A stretch of 7,851 bases of DNA, from contig CALDIE010000069.1 of the NCBI GenBank assembly GCA_937901625.1, positions 1-7,851 of the forward strand. Direction: 5' to 3'. The notes beneath the pieces are model-generated. The model ran no database searches and was not told the origin of the DNA. It saw only the letters and a list, made by a program, of their open reading frames with translations. Position numbers and translations under genes: made by a program. This document shows positions 1 to 6,036 of this stretch, one piece after another. This DNA comes from an uncultured Lachnospiraceae bacterium (GTDB lineage: Bacteria > Bacillota > Clostridia > Lachnospirales > Lachnospiraceae). Within the stretch, counting starts at the first letter, position 1; each line of letters opens with the position of its first letter.

Positions 1-30
1 CTCTTTCCCTACACGACGCTCTTCCGATCT
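1..30. other. Illumina TruSeq adapter remnant (sequencing artefact)
   Basis: Bases 1-30 are identical to the last 30 bases of the standard Illumina TruSeq universal (read 1) adapter. Positions 11-30 read ACACGACGCTCTTCCGATCT. Genomic sequence begins at 31. Read on the minus strand in the sufS frame, the adapter adds residues DRKSVV and a TAG stop at 9-11, which produces a false end to the SufS protein. This is not part of the organism's genome and should be trimmed. Adapter identity is from memory of the published oligonucleotide, and the full-length match makes chance resemblance implausible. Confidence 0.98.
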
Positions 31-674
31 GCATAGAAATCCGCTCCGAGCGCCTGTACATCCACCTTCATATGCGGTGTGCCCTGCGCTCCGTCAACTA
101 CGAGGATCGCTCCTACCGCGTGTGCTAACTCTGCTGCCTTTTCCACAGGATTGCGAACGCCCAAAACATTACTGACCAGTCCCATGGCTACGATCTTCGT
201 CTTTTCGGTGATCGCGTCACGCAACTGTTCTTCCGTGATCCCGCCTTCCAAAGAGCACTCCAGATACTTTAAAACCGCTTTTTTTTGTCGGGCAACCATC
301 TGCCACGGCAACAGATTGCTATGATGCTCCATCACGGTCACCACGATCTCATCACCTTCACCGACATGACTTAAACCATAAGAATAAGCCACAAGATTTA
401 ATGCTTCCGTGGTATTTCTCGTAAAGATGATCTCCTCATCTCTTCTTGAATTCAAAAAATCCGCAACACTGTGTCTTGCATCCTCATATGCCTGCGTGGC
501 ACCGATACTCCAGTTATACAATCCCCTGAGCGGATTTGCGTTGGTGGTCTCATAAAAACGAGTCACACTCTCCAGTACCTGTTTGGGTCTCTGACTGGTA
601 GCCGCATTGTCAAAATATATGCAGGACGAATCCTGTAAAATGGGAAAGTCCGCTCTGAGCGCTTTTACATCCAT
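31..674 (-). CDS. sufS: SufS cysteine desulfurase, N-terminal half (cut by contig end)
   Basis: SufS is a class V aminotransferase-fold, PLP-dependent enzyme. It removes sulfur from L-cysteine as a persulfide and supplies it to the SufBCD scaffold in the cytoplasm. About 215 genuine residues are visible, against roughly 405-410 for the family. The N-terminus has the typical FDNAATSQRP (21-30). The cofactor pocket shows VMEHHSNLLPWQ, with the PLP-stacking His117, and VVDGAQ, with Asp194 and Gln197. The following GHKMYGP segment with the PLP lysine, and the later active-site cysteine loop, lie beyond the contig end. The final DRKSVV and stop (9-29) come from adapter sequence, so the apparent 221-residue protein is false. 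The ATG at 672-674 is six bases after the phosphatase stop and has AAAGGA (685-690) ten bases upstream. It is the last visible gene of the suf operon. The SufS rather than NifS/IscS assignment rests on the motifs and the sufCBD context. Confidence 0.95.
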
Positions 675-680
675 ACCCTT

Positions 681-1412
681 CTAGTCCTTTCTCTGATCTT
701 CCCGGTAATAACATTCCCTGAATCGTCCGGAAAATGACGGTTCCTCTCCCGCCACATAGAGATGCGCGGTATCTCCGAGGGCTGTGATCCGAAATGCCGC
801 AACACCGTCTCTTCGTTCCTCTGTCACAACCGTTGTCACCGAAGAAGGTGCGGCAAATGCCCCCTGCCAGAGCACCATCGGCGAAACACCGATCAAATGA
901 CCCAGAAGTAATGCCGTAAGGCCGAAGTGACAGAAAAATACGATCGTATCCTCATTCGACTTCGTTACGCGATACATATTTTCTTCCCGCTCATATCCAT
1001 GCTCTTTCAAAAAGGCGTCCAGACTGTCTGTCACCTTATTATAATACTCCCTAATCGAAGCTTCCGTAAAGACCGGATGCTCAGACCACTTCCTGCGGTC
1101 ATAAAAAGGCTCATACGCTGCCCAGTCCTGCGGCAGCCAATCCCACGGAACCGGAGCAAGGTCTTGTACATCAGGTCTTTTTACCTTCTTATCAAACTCC
1201 TCCAACCAGGGGAGAATTATTTCTTCCCTACCAAGCTTTTCGAGCGACGGGGCTGCCGTCGCTCTTGCTCTTCCTCTGGGGGATACATATACTTCATCTA
1301 CTTTCATCTTCCCGACTCTTTCCGCCAGAAGGTCTGCTTCATAAAAACCTTTCGGCGTTAAAGAATCGTGCACATAATCCGGCTCACCGTGCCTGATCAT
1401 TACAAGTTTCAT
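681..1412 (-). CDS. Histidine phosphatase superfamily protein in the suf operon
   Basis: This 243-residue protein belongs to the histidine phosphatase (phosphoglycerate mutase-like) superfamily, whose members move a phosphate through a phosphohistidine. The start MKLVMIRHGEPDY carries the RHG signature with the nucleophilic His8. SPRGRARATA (44-53) is the usual second phosphate-pocket segment, and FFCHFG holds the second catalytic histidine, His162. Glu71 or Glu72 in PWLEEFD may be the acid. There is no signal peptide or membrane segment, so it is presumably cytoplasmic. The substrate cannot be told from sequence: the superfamily covers sugar phosphates, nucleotides, cofactor precursors and proteins. 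The ATG has AAAGGAG seven to eight bases upstream. The gene begins 20 bases after sufD and ends six bases before sufS, so it is embedded in the suf operon, where such a gene is not a standard member. A role in Fe-S assembly would be inference from position only. Confidence 0.88.
   Translation of the reverse strand: MKLVMIRHGEPDYVHDSLTPKGFYEADLLAERVGKMKVDEVYVSPRGRARATAAPSLEKLGREEIILPWLEEFDKKVKRPDVQDLAPVPWDWLPQDWAAYEPFYDRRKWSEHPVFTEASIREYYNKVTDSLDAFLKEHGYEREENMYRVTKSNEDTIVFFCHFGLTALLLGHLIGVSPMVLWQGAFAAPSSVTTVVTEERRDGVAAFRITALGDTAHLYVAGEEPSFSGRFRECYYREDQRKD
685..690 (-). promoter_or_regulatory. Ribosome binding site of sufS inside the phosphatase gene
   Basis: AAAGGA on the minus strand lies ten bases before the sufS ATG and within the last codons of the histidine phosphatase gene, whose stop is at 681-683. 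Translation of sufS is probably coupled to that of the phosphatase. The spacing is slightly long but usable. Confidence 0.6.
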
Positions 1413-1432
1413 CGGGAACTCCTTTCAGGGTA

Positions 1433-2587
1433 TCACTCATCCTGTTTCCCATAGATTGCGTCGATATAGAGATCAACGTCTTTTTGAATCTCCTCGTCCG
1501 GGATCTTGTGACTGACTCTGTTGATCCCTGCGCGTACCATGATCTCCTCAACCGTCTTTTTGTCAATTCCTCTGGTCTGCATATAGAACAGCATTTCAGG
1601 CGAGAGCTTTCCGATCGTCACCGCATGCCGGCCGTTTACCTTTTCCTCTTCGCCAAGGATCATGGGGTTGGCCTTATTAACGGTATCGGGTCCCAGTACC
1701 AGGATATCCTCCTGCTCATCGCCCGACGCGTCATGGCAATACTGTCTGTAATCAAGTGTCTCGCGCGATACCTTTACGGCATTGTCAAACAATACTCCGT
1801 TAAATCTCATCACACCTTCCGTCTTTTTCCCGCGGAATGTATCTACATAGTTAAAATCCAGGAAGGAATCCTTCTCACCGATATATCCCATATCGGAGTA
1901 AAAATGAGATTCCGCTCCAACCTGATCGACATTGGCGCCGACATAGGCTTTGCCTGCCCCCAGTGCGATCCGGGTAAATTCAAGATCGGAACGCCGCATA
2001 AGCCTTGCTCCGAAGTCATCGTAATAGCAAAATTCCTTCGGAAGGATCTCTACCTTGATCAGATGCGCCTTAGCTCCCTCCTCTAAAATGATCCTGGTAG
2101 TGCTTCCGACAAATCCTTTTCCCTCTTTACCGGTAAAGTACTGAACCACCGTGACTTCGCTGTATTTTCCCACATGGATCAGGACGGAATCAAGTCCGGC
2201 ATCCCCGTCCTCATATACATACTTTAAGCGGAATGTCCCATCGACTTTGGTGTGTTCCGCCACTTCATATATCCTTGTCTTCGTCCCGGTCTGCTCCAGG
2301 ATCTCATCCGTTGCCACACCCATGCCGGTGGGAAAATCCTGTTCCATATACATCGCATACTTACCGGCGACAACAGCCTCTCTCGTAAGCGTTATATCAT
2401 GTTCTTTGTAATACGTCTGAAGTTCTTCCGTCGTCAGTTCCGCGCCGGGCGTCACCCCTTCAGGTAAGACCTCCTCCGGCGTGCCTGCCTTGTTGATCTC
2501 TACATCTTCCCTGAGAACGGCATAATTAAAGCCCAACTTATTCCATGTCAGAACCGGAAGATAATTCACCTTTTTATCGATTACCAT
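1433..2587 (-). CDS. sufD: SufD, Fe-S cluster assembly scaffold subunit
   Basis: SufD is the SufB paralogue that forms the SufBC2D complex and is needed for iron entry and cluster assembly. The protein is a long right-handed beta-helix-type chain ending in the SufB/SufD core. From residue 314 of the shorter form come NGRHAVTIGKLSPEMLFYMQTRGI, with a His equivalent to the conserved SufD histidine (His360 in E. coli), then the helical tail ending IYGKQDE. I place the start at the ATG at 2585-2587 (384 residues, MVIDKKVNYLPV), because AAGGAG at 2597-2602 sits nine bases before it. The ATG at 2603-2605, six codons upstream, has no good ribosome binding site and would itself contain that motif. 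The sequence is clearly distinct from SufB, lacking its IEGC and NCGS cysteine segments. It lies between sufB (34-base gap from this start) and the phosphatase gene. Confidence 0.93.
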   Translation of the reverse strand: MVIDKKVNYLPVLTWNKLGFNYAVLREDVEINKAGTPEEVLPEGVTPGAELTTEELQTYYKEHDITLTREAVVAGKYAMYMEQDFPTGMGVATDEILEQTGTKTRIYEVAEHTKVDGTFRLKYVYEDGDAGLDSVLIHVGKYSEVTVVQYFTGKEGKGFVGSTTRIILEEGAKAHLIKVEILPKEFCYYDDFGARLMRRSDLEFTRIALGAGKAYVGANVDQVGAESHFYSDMGYIGEKDSFLDFNYVDTFRGKKTEGVMRFNGVLFDNAVKVSRETLDYRQYCHDASGDEQEDILVLGPDTVNKANPMILGEEEKVNGRHAVTIGKLSPEMLFYMQTRGIDKKTVEEIMVRAGINRVSHKIPDEEIQKDVDLYIDAIYGKQDE

Positions 2588-2596
2588 AGCTTGCCA

Positions 2597-2602
2597 CTCC
2601 TT
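2597..2602 (-). promoter_or_regulatory. Ribosome binding site that sets the sufD start
   Basis: AAGGAG on the minus strand is nine bases upstream of the ATG at 2585-2587. It overlaps codons 2-3 of the longer possible reading frame that starts at 2605. A ribosome using the 2605 ATG would have to initiate without a recognisable site, so the shorter start is favoured. Confidence 0.7.
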
Positions 2603-2621
2603 CATAGCGATCCAAGTAAGA

Positions 2622-4079
2622 TCAGCCCATCTCCATCTCGAGTTTGATCAGATTGTTCATCTCCGCCGCATACTCCAAAGGAAGCTCCTTGCTGACAGGA
2701 TTTGCGAATCCGCTGACGATCATCGCTCTTGCTTCGATCTCACTGATCCCTCTGCTCATCATATAGAATACGGCCTCATCACTGATACGGCCAATCTTAG
2801 CCTCATGTCCTACATCCGCCCGATCCGTGCGAACATCCATTGCCGGAACCGTATCCGAACGGGAAATGGAATCCAGCATCAGGGAACCGCAGTTGATATT
2901 CGCCTTGGAATCAACCGCCGACTTGCGGATCTCTACCGCGCTCCGGTAAGTATTGATACCGCCGCTCTTTGATACGGACTTGGTATCGATAAAGGACGAA
3001 GTCCCCTTACCGATATGAACCATTCTCGCTCCCGTATCCAGGTTTTGTCCCTTTCCGGCAAATGTGATACCGGTAAACTCCGCATGGGAATGATCCCCTT
3101 TGAGGATGGACGTGGGATACAGATAGGATACATGCGAACCAAAGGAGCCCGAGATCCACTCAATGATACCGCCCTCCTCACAGATCGCACGCTTGGTATT
3201 CAGATTATACATATTCTTGGACCAGTTTTCGATGGTCGAATACCTCAGGTGAGCGTTCTTTCCGACAAAGAGCTCCACCACGCCGGCATGAAGATTGGCC
3301 ACATTGTACTTCGGTGCGGAACATCCCTCGATAAAGTGAACATCCGCCCCCTCATCCGCAATGATCAGCGTATGTTCAAACTGTCCGGCACCCGGAGCAT
3401 TCAAACGGAAATACGACTGTAAAGGGATGTCAACCTTTACCCCGGGCGGAACATACACGAACGACCCGCCGGACCATACCGCTCCGTGAAGAGCCGCGAA
3501 CTTATGATCGGTCGGAGGCACCAGCGTCATGAACTTCTCCCGGATCATTTCCGCATACGGTCCGTTTAAAGCGCTCTCCATATCCGTATAGATCACGCCC
3601 AGCTCTTCCACATCCTTGCGGACATTATGATAAACCAGCTCGGAATCATACTGTGCCCCCACACCGGCCAGAGACTCTCTCTCTGCCTGCGGAATTCCGA
3701 GTTTTTCAAATGCATTCTTAATGTCTTCCGGAACCTCGTCCCAGGTTCCTTTCATCTCGGTCTTTGGCTTTACGTATGTAACGATATGCTCCATATCCAG
3801 ACCGTCGATCGGCGCTCCCCAATCGGGAACCTCCATCTTCTCATATATCTTTAAGGATTTTAAACGGAACTCTCTCATCCATTCTGGATCATGCTTCTCT
3901 TCGGAGATCTGTAATACGATCTCTTCGGTAAGACCTTCATCCACCTTGTAGAAATCCTCATCCTTTTCTTCATCTATGAAATCATACAGACCTCTCTCAA
4001 CATCGTTGATCATTTCCCGGTTTTCATCTTCCGTAATGTCGATCGGTCTGTCAAAATATCTTTGCGATTCATTTTTCAT
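2622..4079 (-). CDS. sufB: SufB, Fe-S cluster assembly scaffold subunit
   Basis: SufB is the main scaffold of the SUF pathway. It accepts sulfur from SufS (directly or via SufU/SufE) and with SufC and SufD assembles nascent Fe-S clusters in the cytoplasm. The 485-residue length is typical. An acidic helical N-terminus (about 1-80) is followed by the beta-helix core. FIEGCSAP holds Cys253, matching E. coli Cys254. INCGSLML holds Cys397, matching the essential Cys405. VGHEAKIG holds His425 and Glu426, matching the E. coli His433/Glu434 cluster-ligand region. FYMMSRGISEIEARAMIVSGF (438-458) is the classic SufB C-terminal signature. The E. coli numbering is from memory. The ATG at 4077-4079 is preceded by GGGAG about eight bases upstream. 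The gene starts 14 bases after the sufC stop and its ribosome binding site lies next to that stop. All expected key residues are present and the gene appears intact. Confidence 0.97.
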   Translation of the reverse strand: MKNESQRYFDRPIDITEDENREMINDVERGLYDFIDEEKDEDFYKVDEGLTEEIVLQISEEKHDPEWMREFRLKSLKIYEKMEVPDWGAPIDGLDMEHIVTYVKPKTEMKGTWDEVPEDIKNAFEKLGIPQAERESLAGVGAQYDSELVYHNVRKDVEELGVIYTDMESALNGPYAEMIREKFMTLVPPTDHKFAALHGAVWSGGSFVYVPPGVKVDIPLQSYFRLNAPGAGQFEHTLIIADEGADVHFIEGCSAPKYNVANLHAGVVELFVGKNAHLRYSTIENWSKNMYNLNTKRAICEEGGIIEWISGSFGSHVSYLYPTSILKGDHSHAEFTGITFAGKGQNLDTGARMVHIGKGTSSFIDTKSVSKSGGINTYRSAVEIRKSAVDSKANINCGSLMLDSISRSDTVPAMDVRTDRADVGHEAKIGRISDEAVFYMMSRGISEIEARAMIVSGFANPVSKELPLEYAAEMNNLIKLEMEMG

Positions 4080-4093
4080 TACTGTATCTCCCG

Positions 4094-4831
4094 TTACTTC
4101 AACGCTTCAAAACCGCCCTCATTGATCTGCTGCACTAAAGACGCGTCTCCGGACTTAACGATCTTACCGTCGATCAATACATGCGTGTGATCTACCTTTA
4201 AAGCATCGAGAATCCTGGTACTGTGTGTGATTATGATCAGTGTTCCTCCGTTCTGACAGAAAAGCTCGACCCCCTTTGATACGGTTCTTACAGCATCCAC
4301 ATCAAGCCCCGAATCCGTCTCGTCGAGAATGGCGATCTTCGGCTCCAGAACCAGAAGCTGGAAGATCTCCGCCTTCTTTTTCTCACCGCCCGAAAAGCCC
4401 ACATTCAGATCACGTTCCACATAGCTCTCTTCCATATTCAGGATTGACAGTGTCTCCTCGATCTTTTTCTTAAACTGGAAAATCTTAACCGGTTTTCCCG
4501 TACGTTCACGAATGGCGCTTCTTAAGAAAGCCTCCATCGAAAGACCGGGAACTTCCAGCGGATTCTGGAAGGACATAAACAGGCCTCTCTTGGCTCTCTC
4601 ATCCGCCTGCAGATCCGTGATATCTTCTCCGTCCAGAATGATCTGCCCTTCCGTTCTCTCATATATGGGATTCCCCATGATCAGGTTGCCCAGGGTGGAT
4701 TTGCCCGCTCCGTTCGGTCCCATCAATACGTGAATTTCGCCACGTCCGACATTCAGATCGATCCCGTGCAGGATTTCCTCTCCGTCCACACCTGCGTGAA
4801 GTCCTTTTATCTGTAAAATATTATCCGCCAT
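4094..4831 (-). CDS. sufC: SufC, ABC-type ATPase of the SUF complex
   Basis: SufC is the cytoplasmic ABC ATPase whose dimerisation on SufB-SufD drives the conformational change needed for cluster assembly. It has no transport function. In the 245-residue form, Walker A is GPNGAGKS (38-45), the Q-loop is SFQNP with Gln89, the ABC signature is FSGGEKKKAEI (146-156), Walker B is IAILDETDSGLD (167-178) and the switch His is His203 in ITHSTRIL. The TDSGLD segment is characteristic of SufC rather than transporter ATPases. I chose the ATG at 4829-4831 (MADNILQ) because AGAAAGGAAG (4840-4849) is well spaced for it. An in-frame TTG at 4850-4852 precedes that site, and an ATG at 4835-4837 is only about four bases from its AAGGA core. 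It is the first gene of the operon, about 40 bases downstream of the predicted transcription start. Confidence 0.96.
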   Translation of the reverse strand: MADNILQIKGLHAGVDGEEILHGIDLNVGRGEIHVLMGPNGAGKSTLGNLIMGNPIYERTEGQIILDGEDITDLQADERAKRGLFMSFQNPLEVPGLSMEAFLRSAIRERTGKPVKIFQFKKKIEETLSILNMEESYVERDLNVGFSGGEKKKAEIFQLLVLEPKIAILDETDSGLDVDAVRTVSKGVELFCQNGGTLIIITHSTRILDALKVDHTHVLIDGKIVKSGDASLVQQINEGGFEALK

Positions 4832-4839
4832 GATCATTA

Positions 4840-4849
4840 CTTCCTTTCT
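4840..4849 (-). promoter_or_regulatory. Ribosome binding site that sets the sufC start
   Basis: AGAAAGGAAG on the minus strand gives a spacing of eight to ten bases to the ATG at 4829-4831. The longer frame beginning at the TTG at 4850-4852 would place this site inside the gene, so that start is unlikely. Confidence 0.7.
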
Positions 4850-4877
4850 CAAACGGTTGCCAATTAACCTGTTTGAT

Positions 4878-4907
4878 ATTATAATATTAAAGGTTATTGT
4901 ATTTCAA
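4878..4907 (-). promoter_or_regulatory. Predicted sigma-A promoter of the suf operon
   Basis: On the minus strand a -35 box TTGAAA (4902-4907, five of six consensus bases) and a perfect -10 box TATAAT (4878-4883) are separated by 18 bases. Transcription would begin near 4871, giving a leader of about 40 bases before the sufC ATG. The -10 box lies inside a perfect 12-base palindrome, ATATTATAATAT (4876-4887). A looser inverted repeat, TAACCT (4865-4870) and AGGTTA (4891-4896), surrounds it, offset by one base from the same centre. These could serve a repressor but may also be chance in AT-rich DNA. Confidence 0.75.
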
Positions 4908-4915
4908 GTTTAAAT

Positions 4916-4954
4916 TTAGTCAAAACTAACTTTTGTTAGGATGTTCTAACGTTA
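4916..4954. repeat. Array of alternating TTAG/CTAA half-sites, 10 bases apart
   Basis: TTAG begins at 4916 and 4936, and CTAA begins at 4926 and 4946. The half-sites therefore alternate in orientation and repeat exactly every ten bases. Neighbouring pairs form inverted repeats: TTAGT-CAAA-ACTAA (4916-4929) and CTAAC-TTTT-GTTAG (4926-4939). The last copy runs into the palindrome TAACGTTA (4947-4954). The array ends eight bases upstream of the suf -35 box. This is what a set of stacked dimer-binding sites on one face of the helix would look like. An Fe-S or iron regulator such as an Rrf2-family protein is a reasonable guess from the target operon, but I do not recognise the motif. Confidence 0.5.
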
Positions 4955-4970
4955 ATTATGCACAGAAAAA

Positions 4971-4987
4971 CCGGTACAGTATACCGG
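4971..4987. repeat. Palindrome CCGGTA-N5-TACCGG upstream of the GH5 gene
   Basis: Perfect six-base arms CCGGTA (4971-4976) and TACCGG (4982-4987) flank a five-base centre. It is GC-rich within an otherwise AT-rich intergenic region and starts 85 bases before the GH5 start codon. This fits an operator for a sugar-responsive regulator. Read on the minus strand it is followed by TTTTT (4966-4970), so it could instead be a short terminator for transcription coming from inside the GH5 gene. No regulator gene is visible in the window. Confidence 0.4.
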
Positions 4988-5055
4988 CCGGATCAAAAGC
5001 AGGCACATTCACGATGATCAAATAATAAAATAATCTAAAAAAGAGGGTTACAAAT

Positions 5056-6012
5056 ATGATCTGTACAACGGAACGCAACGGCAAAAAAACACCTTTCGGG
5101 ATCAACGGTCCGCTTCATATCGAGGGCACATCATTAACCGGTTCAAACGGAAAGCCCGTCCAGTTAAGAGGTCTCAGCACTCACAATCTGAACAATTACC
5201 CCGAGTATGTCAATATCGACGCCATCCGCCAGTTCGCGGATGAATGGGGAATTTCCGTATTTCGTCTGGCAATGTATTCCGGTGCCGCGGACGGTTTTGA
5301 CGGCTACGCCGACGGAGACGATGCCCACCGCACCATGCTTGAGGATTTGATCTTAAAGGGTGTACGCTACGCCGCCGAACTTGGTATCTATGTGATCGTG
5401 GACTGGCACATTCTCCTCGATTCCGATCCCAATATACACGCGGATATGGCAGAGCATTTCTTTAAATCCATCTGCCCGAAGCTCAAAGCGTACGACAATG
5501 TCCTTTACGAGATCTGCAATGAACCCAATGTCGGCGCCGACTGGGATGCCATCAAGCGTTACTCTGACAGAATCATCCCCGTGATCCGCGGGATCGATCC
5601 GGATAAAGTGATCATCGTGGGGACGCCTAACTGGTCTCAGGAAGTCGATAAACCTGCTGCCGATCCTCTTCCTTATAAGAACATCGCTTATACCCTTCAT
5701 TTCTACGCGGACACCCACCGCGATGAACTCCGTTCGAAGATGGACAAAGCCATCGAAGCCGGCATTTGCGTCTTTATCTCCGAATTCGGCGTATGTGACG
5801 CAGCCGGCTCCGGTGCTATCAACAGGGAGCAGACGGATTTGTGGATGGAAGCCGCAAAGAAGCATAATACATCCTATGTAGCCTGGAATCTTTCAAATAA
5901 AGATGAGACTTCCGCCTTCTTAAAACCTTCCTGCGACAAACTTTCCGATTGGACGGAGGATGATTATTCCGAAGGCGGTAAATATGTAAAGAAATGTATG
6001 TTACTTCCGTAA
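5056..6012 (+). CDS. GH5 family endoglucanase-like glycoside hydrolase, no signal peptide
   Basis: A 318-residue single-domain (beta/alpha)8-barrel enzyme of glycoside hydrolase family 5, closest in feel to clostridial endo-beta-1,4-glucanases (GH5_2). It is expected to cleave beta-glucan chains or oligosaccharides with retention. All the usual family residues are visible: Arg70 (FRLAMYS), His118 (DWH), Asn155 and acid/base Glu156 (YEICNEPN), His215 and Tyr217 (LHFYADTH), nucleophile Glu243 (ISEFG) and Trp277 (VAWNLSNKDE). The N-terminus MICTTERNGKK has no hydrophobic stretch, and there is no binding module, linker or anchor, so the enzyme appears cytoplasmic. Seven cysteines fit a reducing compartment. 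Near the start, family members usually have HGLQWYG or HGIAWFP. Here it is HNLNNYP, so the tryptophan is Asn47. The substrate is probably soluble oligosaccharides rather than cellulose, which is inference. It stands alone on the plus strand with its own terminator. Confidence 0.92.
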   Translation: MICTTERNGKKTPFGINGPLHIEGTSLTGSNGKPVQLRGLSTHNLNNYPEYVNIDAIRQFADEWGISVFRLAMYSGAADGFDGYADGDDAHRTMLEDLILKGVRYAAELGIYVIVDWHILLDSDPNIHADMAEHFFKSICPKLKAYDNVLYEICNEPNVGADWDAIKRYSDRIIPVIRGIDPDKVIIVGTPNWSQEVDKPAADPLPYKNIAYTLHFYADTHRDELRSKMDKAIEAGICVFISEFGVCDAAGSGAINREQTDLWMEAAKKHNTSYVAWNLSNKDETSAFLKPSCDKLSDWTEDDYSEGGKYVKKCMLLP

Positions 6013-6036
6013 AGGGGTATATTTTACCCCTTTTTT
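6011..6036 (+). terminator. Intrinsic terminator after the GH5 gene
   Basis: Perfect nine-base arms AAAGGGGTA (6011-6019) and TACCCCTTT (6025-6033) enclose a five-base loop and run into six T residues (6031-6036), with a second T run shortly after. The stem starts inside the GH5 stop codon. The T run overlaps the stop codon (6035-6037) of the convergent hydrolase gene. For the minus strand the same hairpin is followed by only TTTACGG, so it would terminate that direction weakly. Confidence 0.9.

Larger units (their letters stand above)
4832..5055. other. Divergent intergenic region between sufC and the GH5 gene
   Basis: This AT-rich spacer holds the suf promoter, the phased TTAG/CTAA array, the CCGGTA palindrome and the ribosome binding sites of both flanking genes. 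For the plus-strand GH5 gene, GAGGG (5043-5047) is eight bases before the ATG. I cannot find a convincing plus-strand promoter: TAAAAT at 5026-5031 is a possible -10 box but has no matching -35 box. No small gene or structured RNA was seen. Confidence 0.7.

Noticed and set aside
9..30. A naturally truncated SufS ending in DRKSVV
   Set aside because: The ending is encoded by adapter sequence, so it is neither a real stop codon nor a pseudogene.
1484..2086. A 200-residue open frame on the plus strand inside sufD
   Set aside because: It is antisense to a well-supported gene, has no recognisable domain and no ribosome binding site that I can see, and its composition is what a reverse reading of a coding gene gives.
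5003..5031. Possible plus-strand promoter with -10 box TAAAAT at 5026-5031
   Set aside because: The position 17 bases upstream reads GCACAT, which does not resemble a -35 box, and poly-A/T-rich DNA gives such -10 matches readily.
4832..5055. A riboswitch or structured leader RNA in the divergent intergenic region
   Set aside because: The suf leader is only about 40 bases from the predicted start, and no known conserved riboswitch pattern was recognised on either strand.
5353..5865. A 170-residue open frame on the minus strand inside the GH5 gene
   Set aside because: It is a shadow of the GH5 gene, which has complete catalytic motifs. The antisense protein shows no family features.
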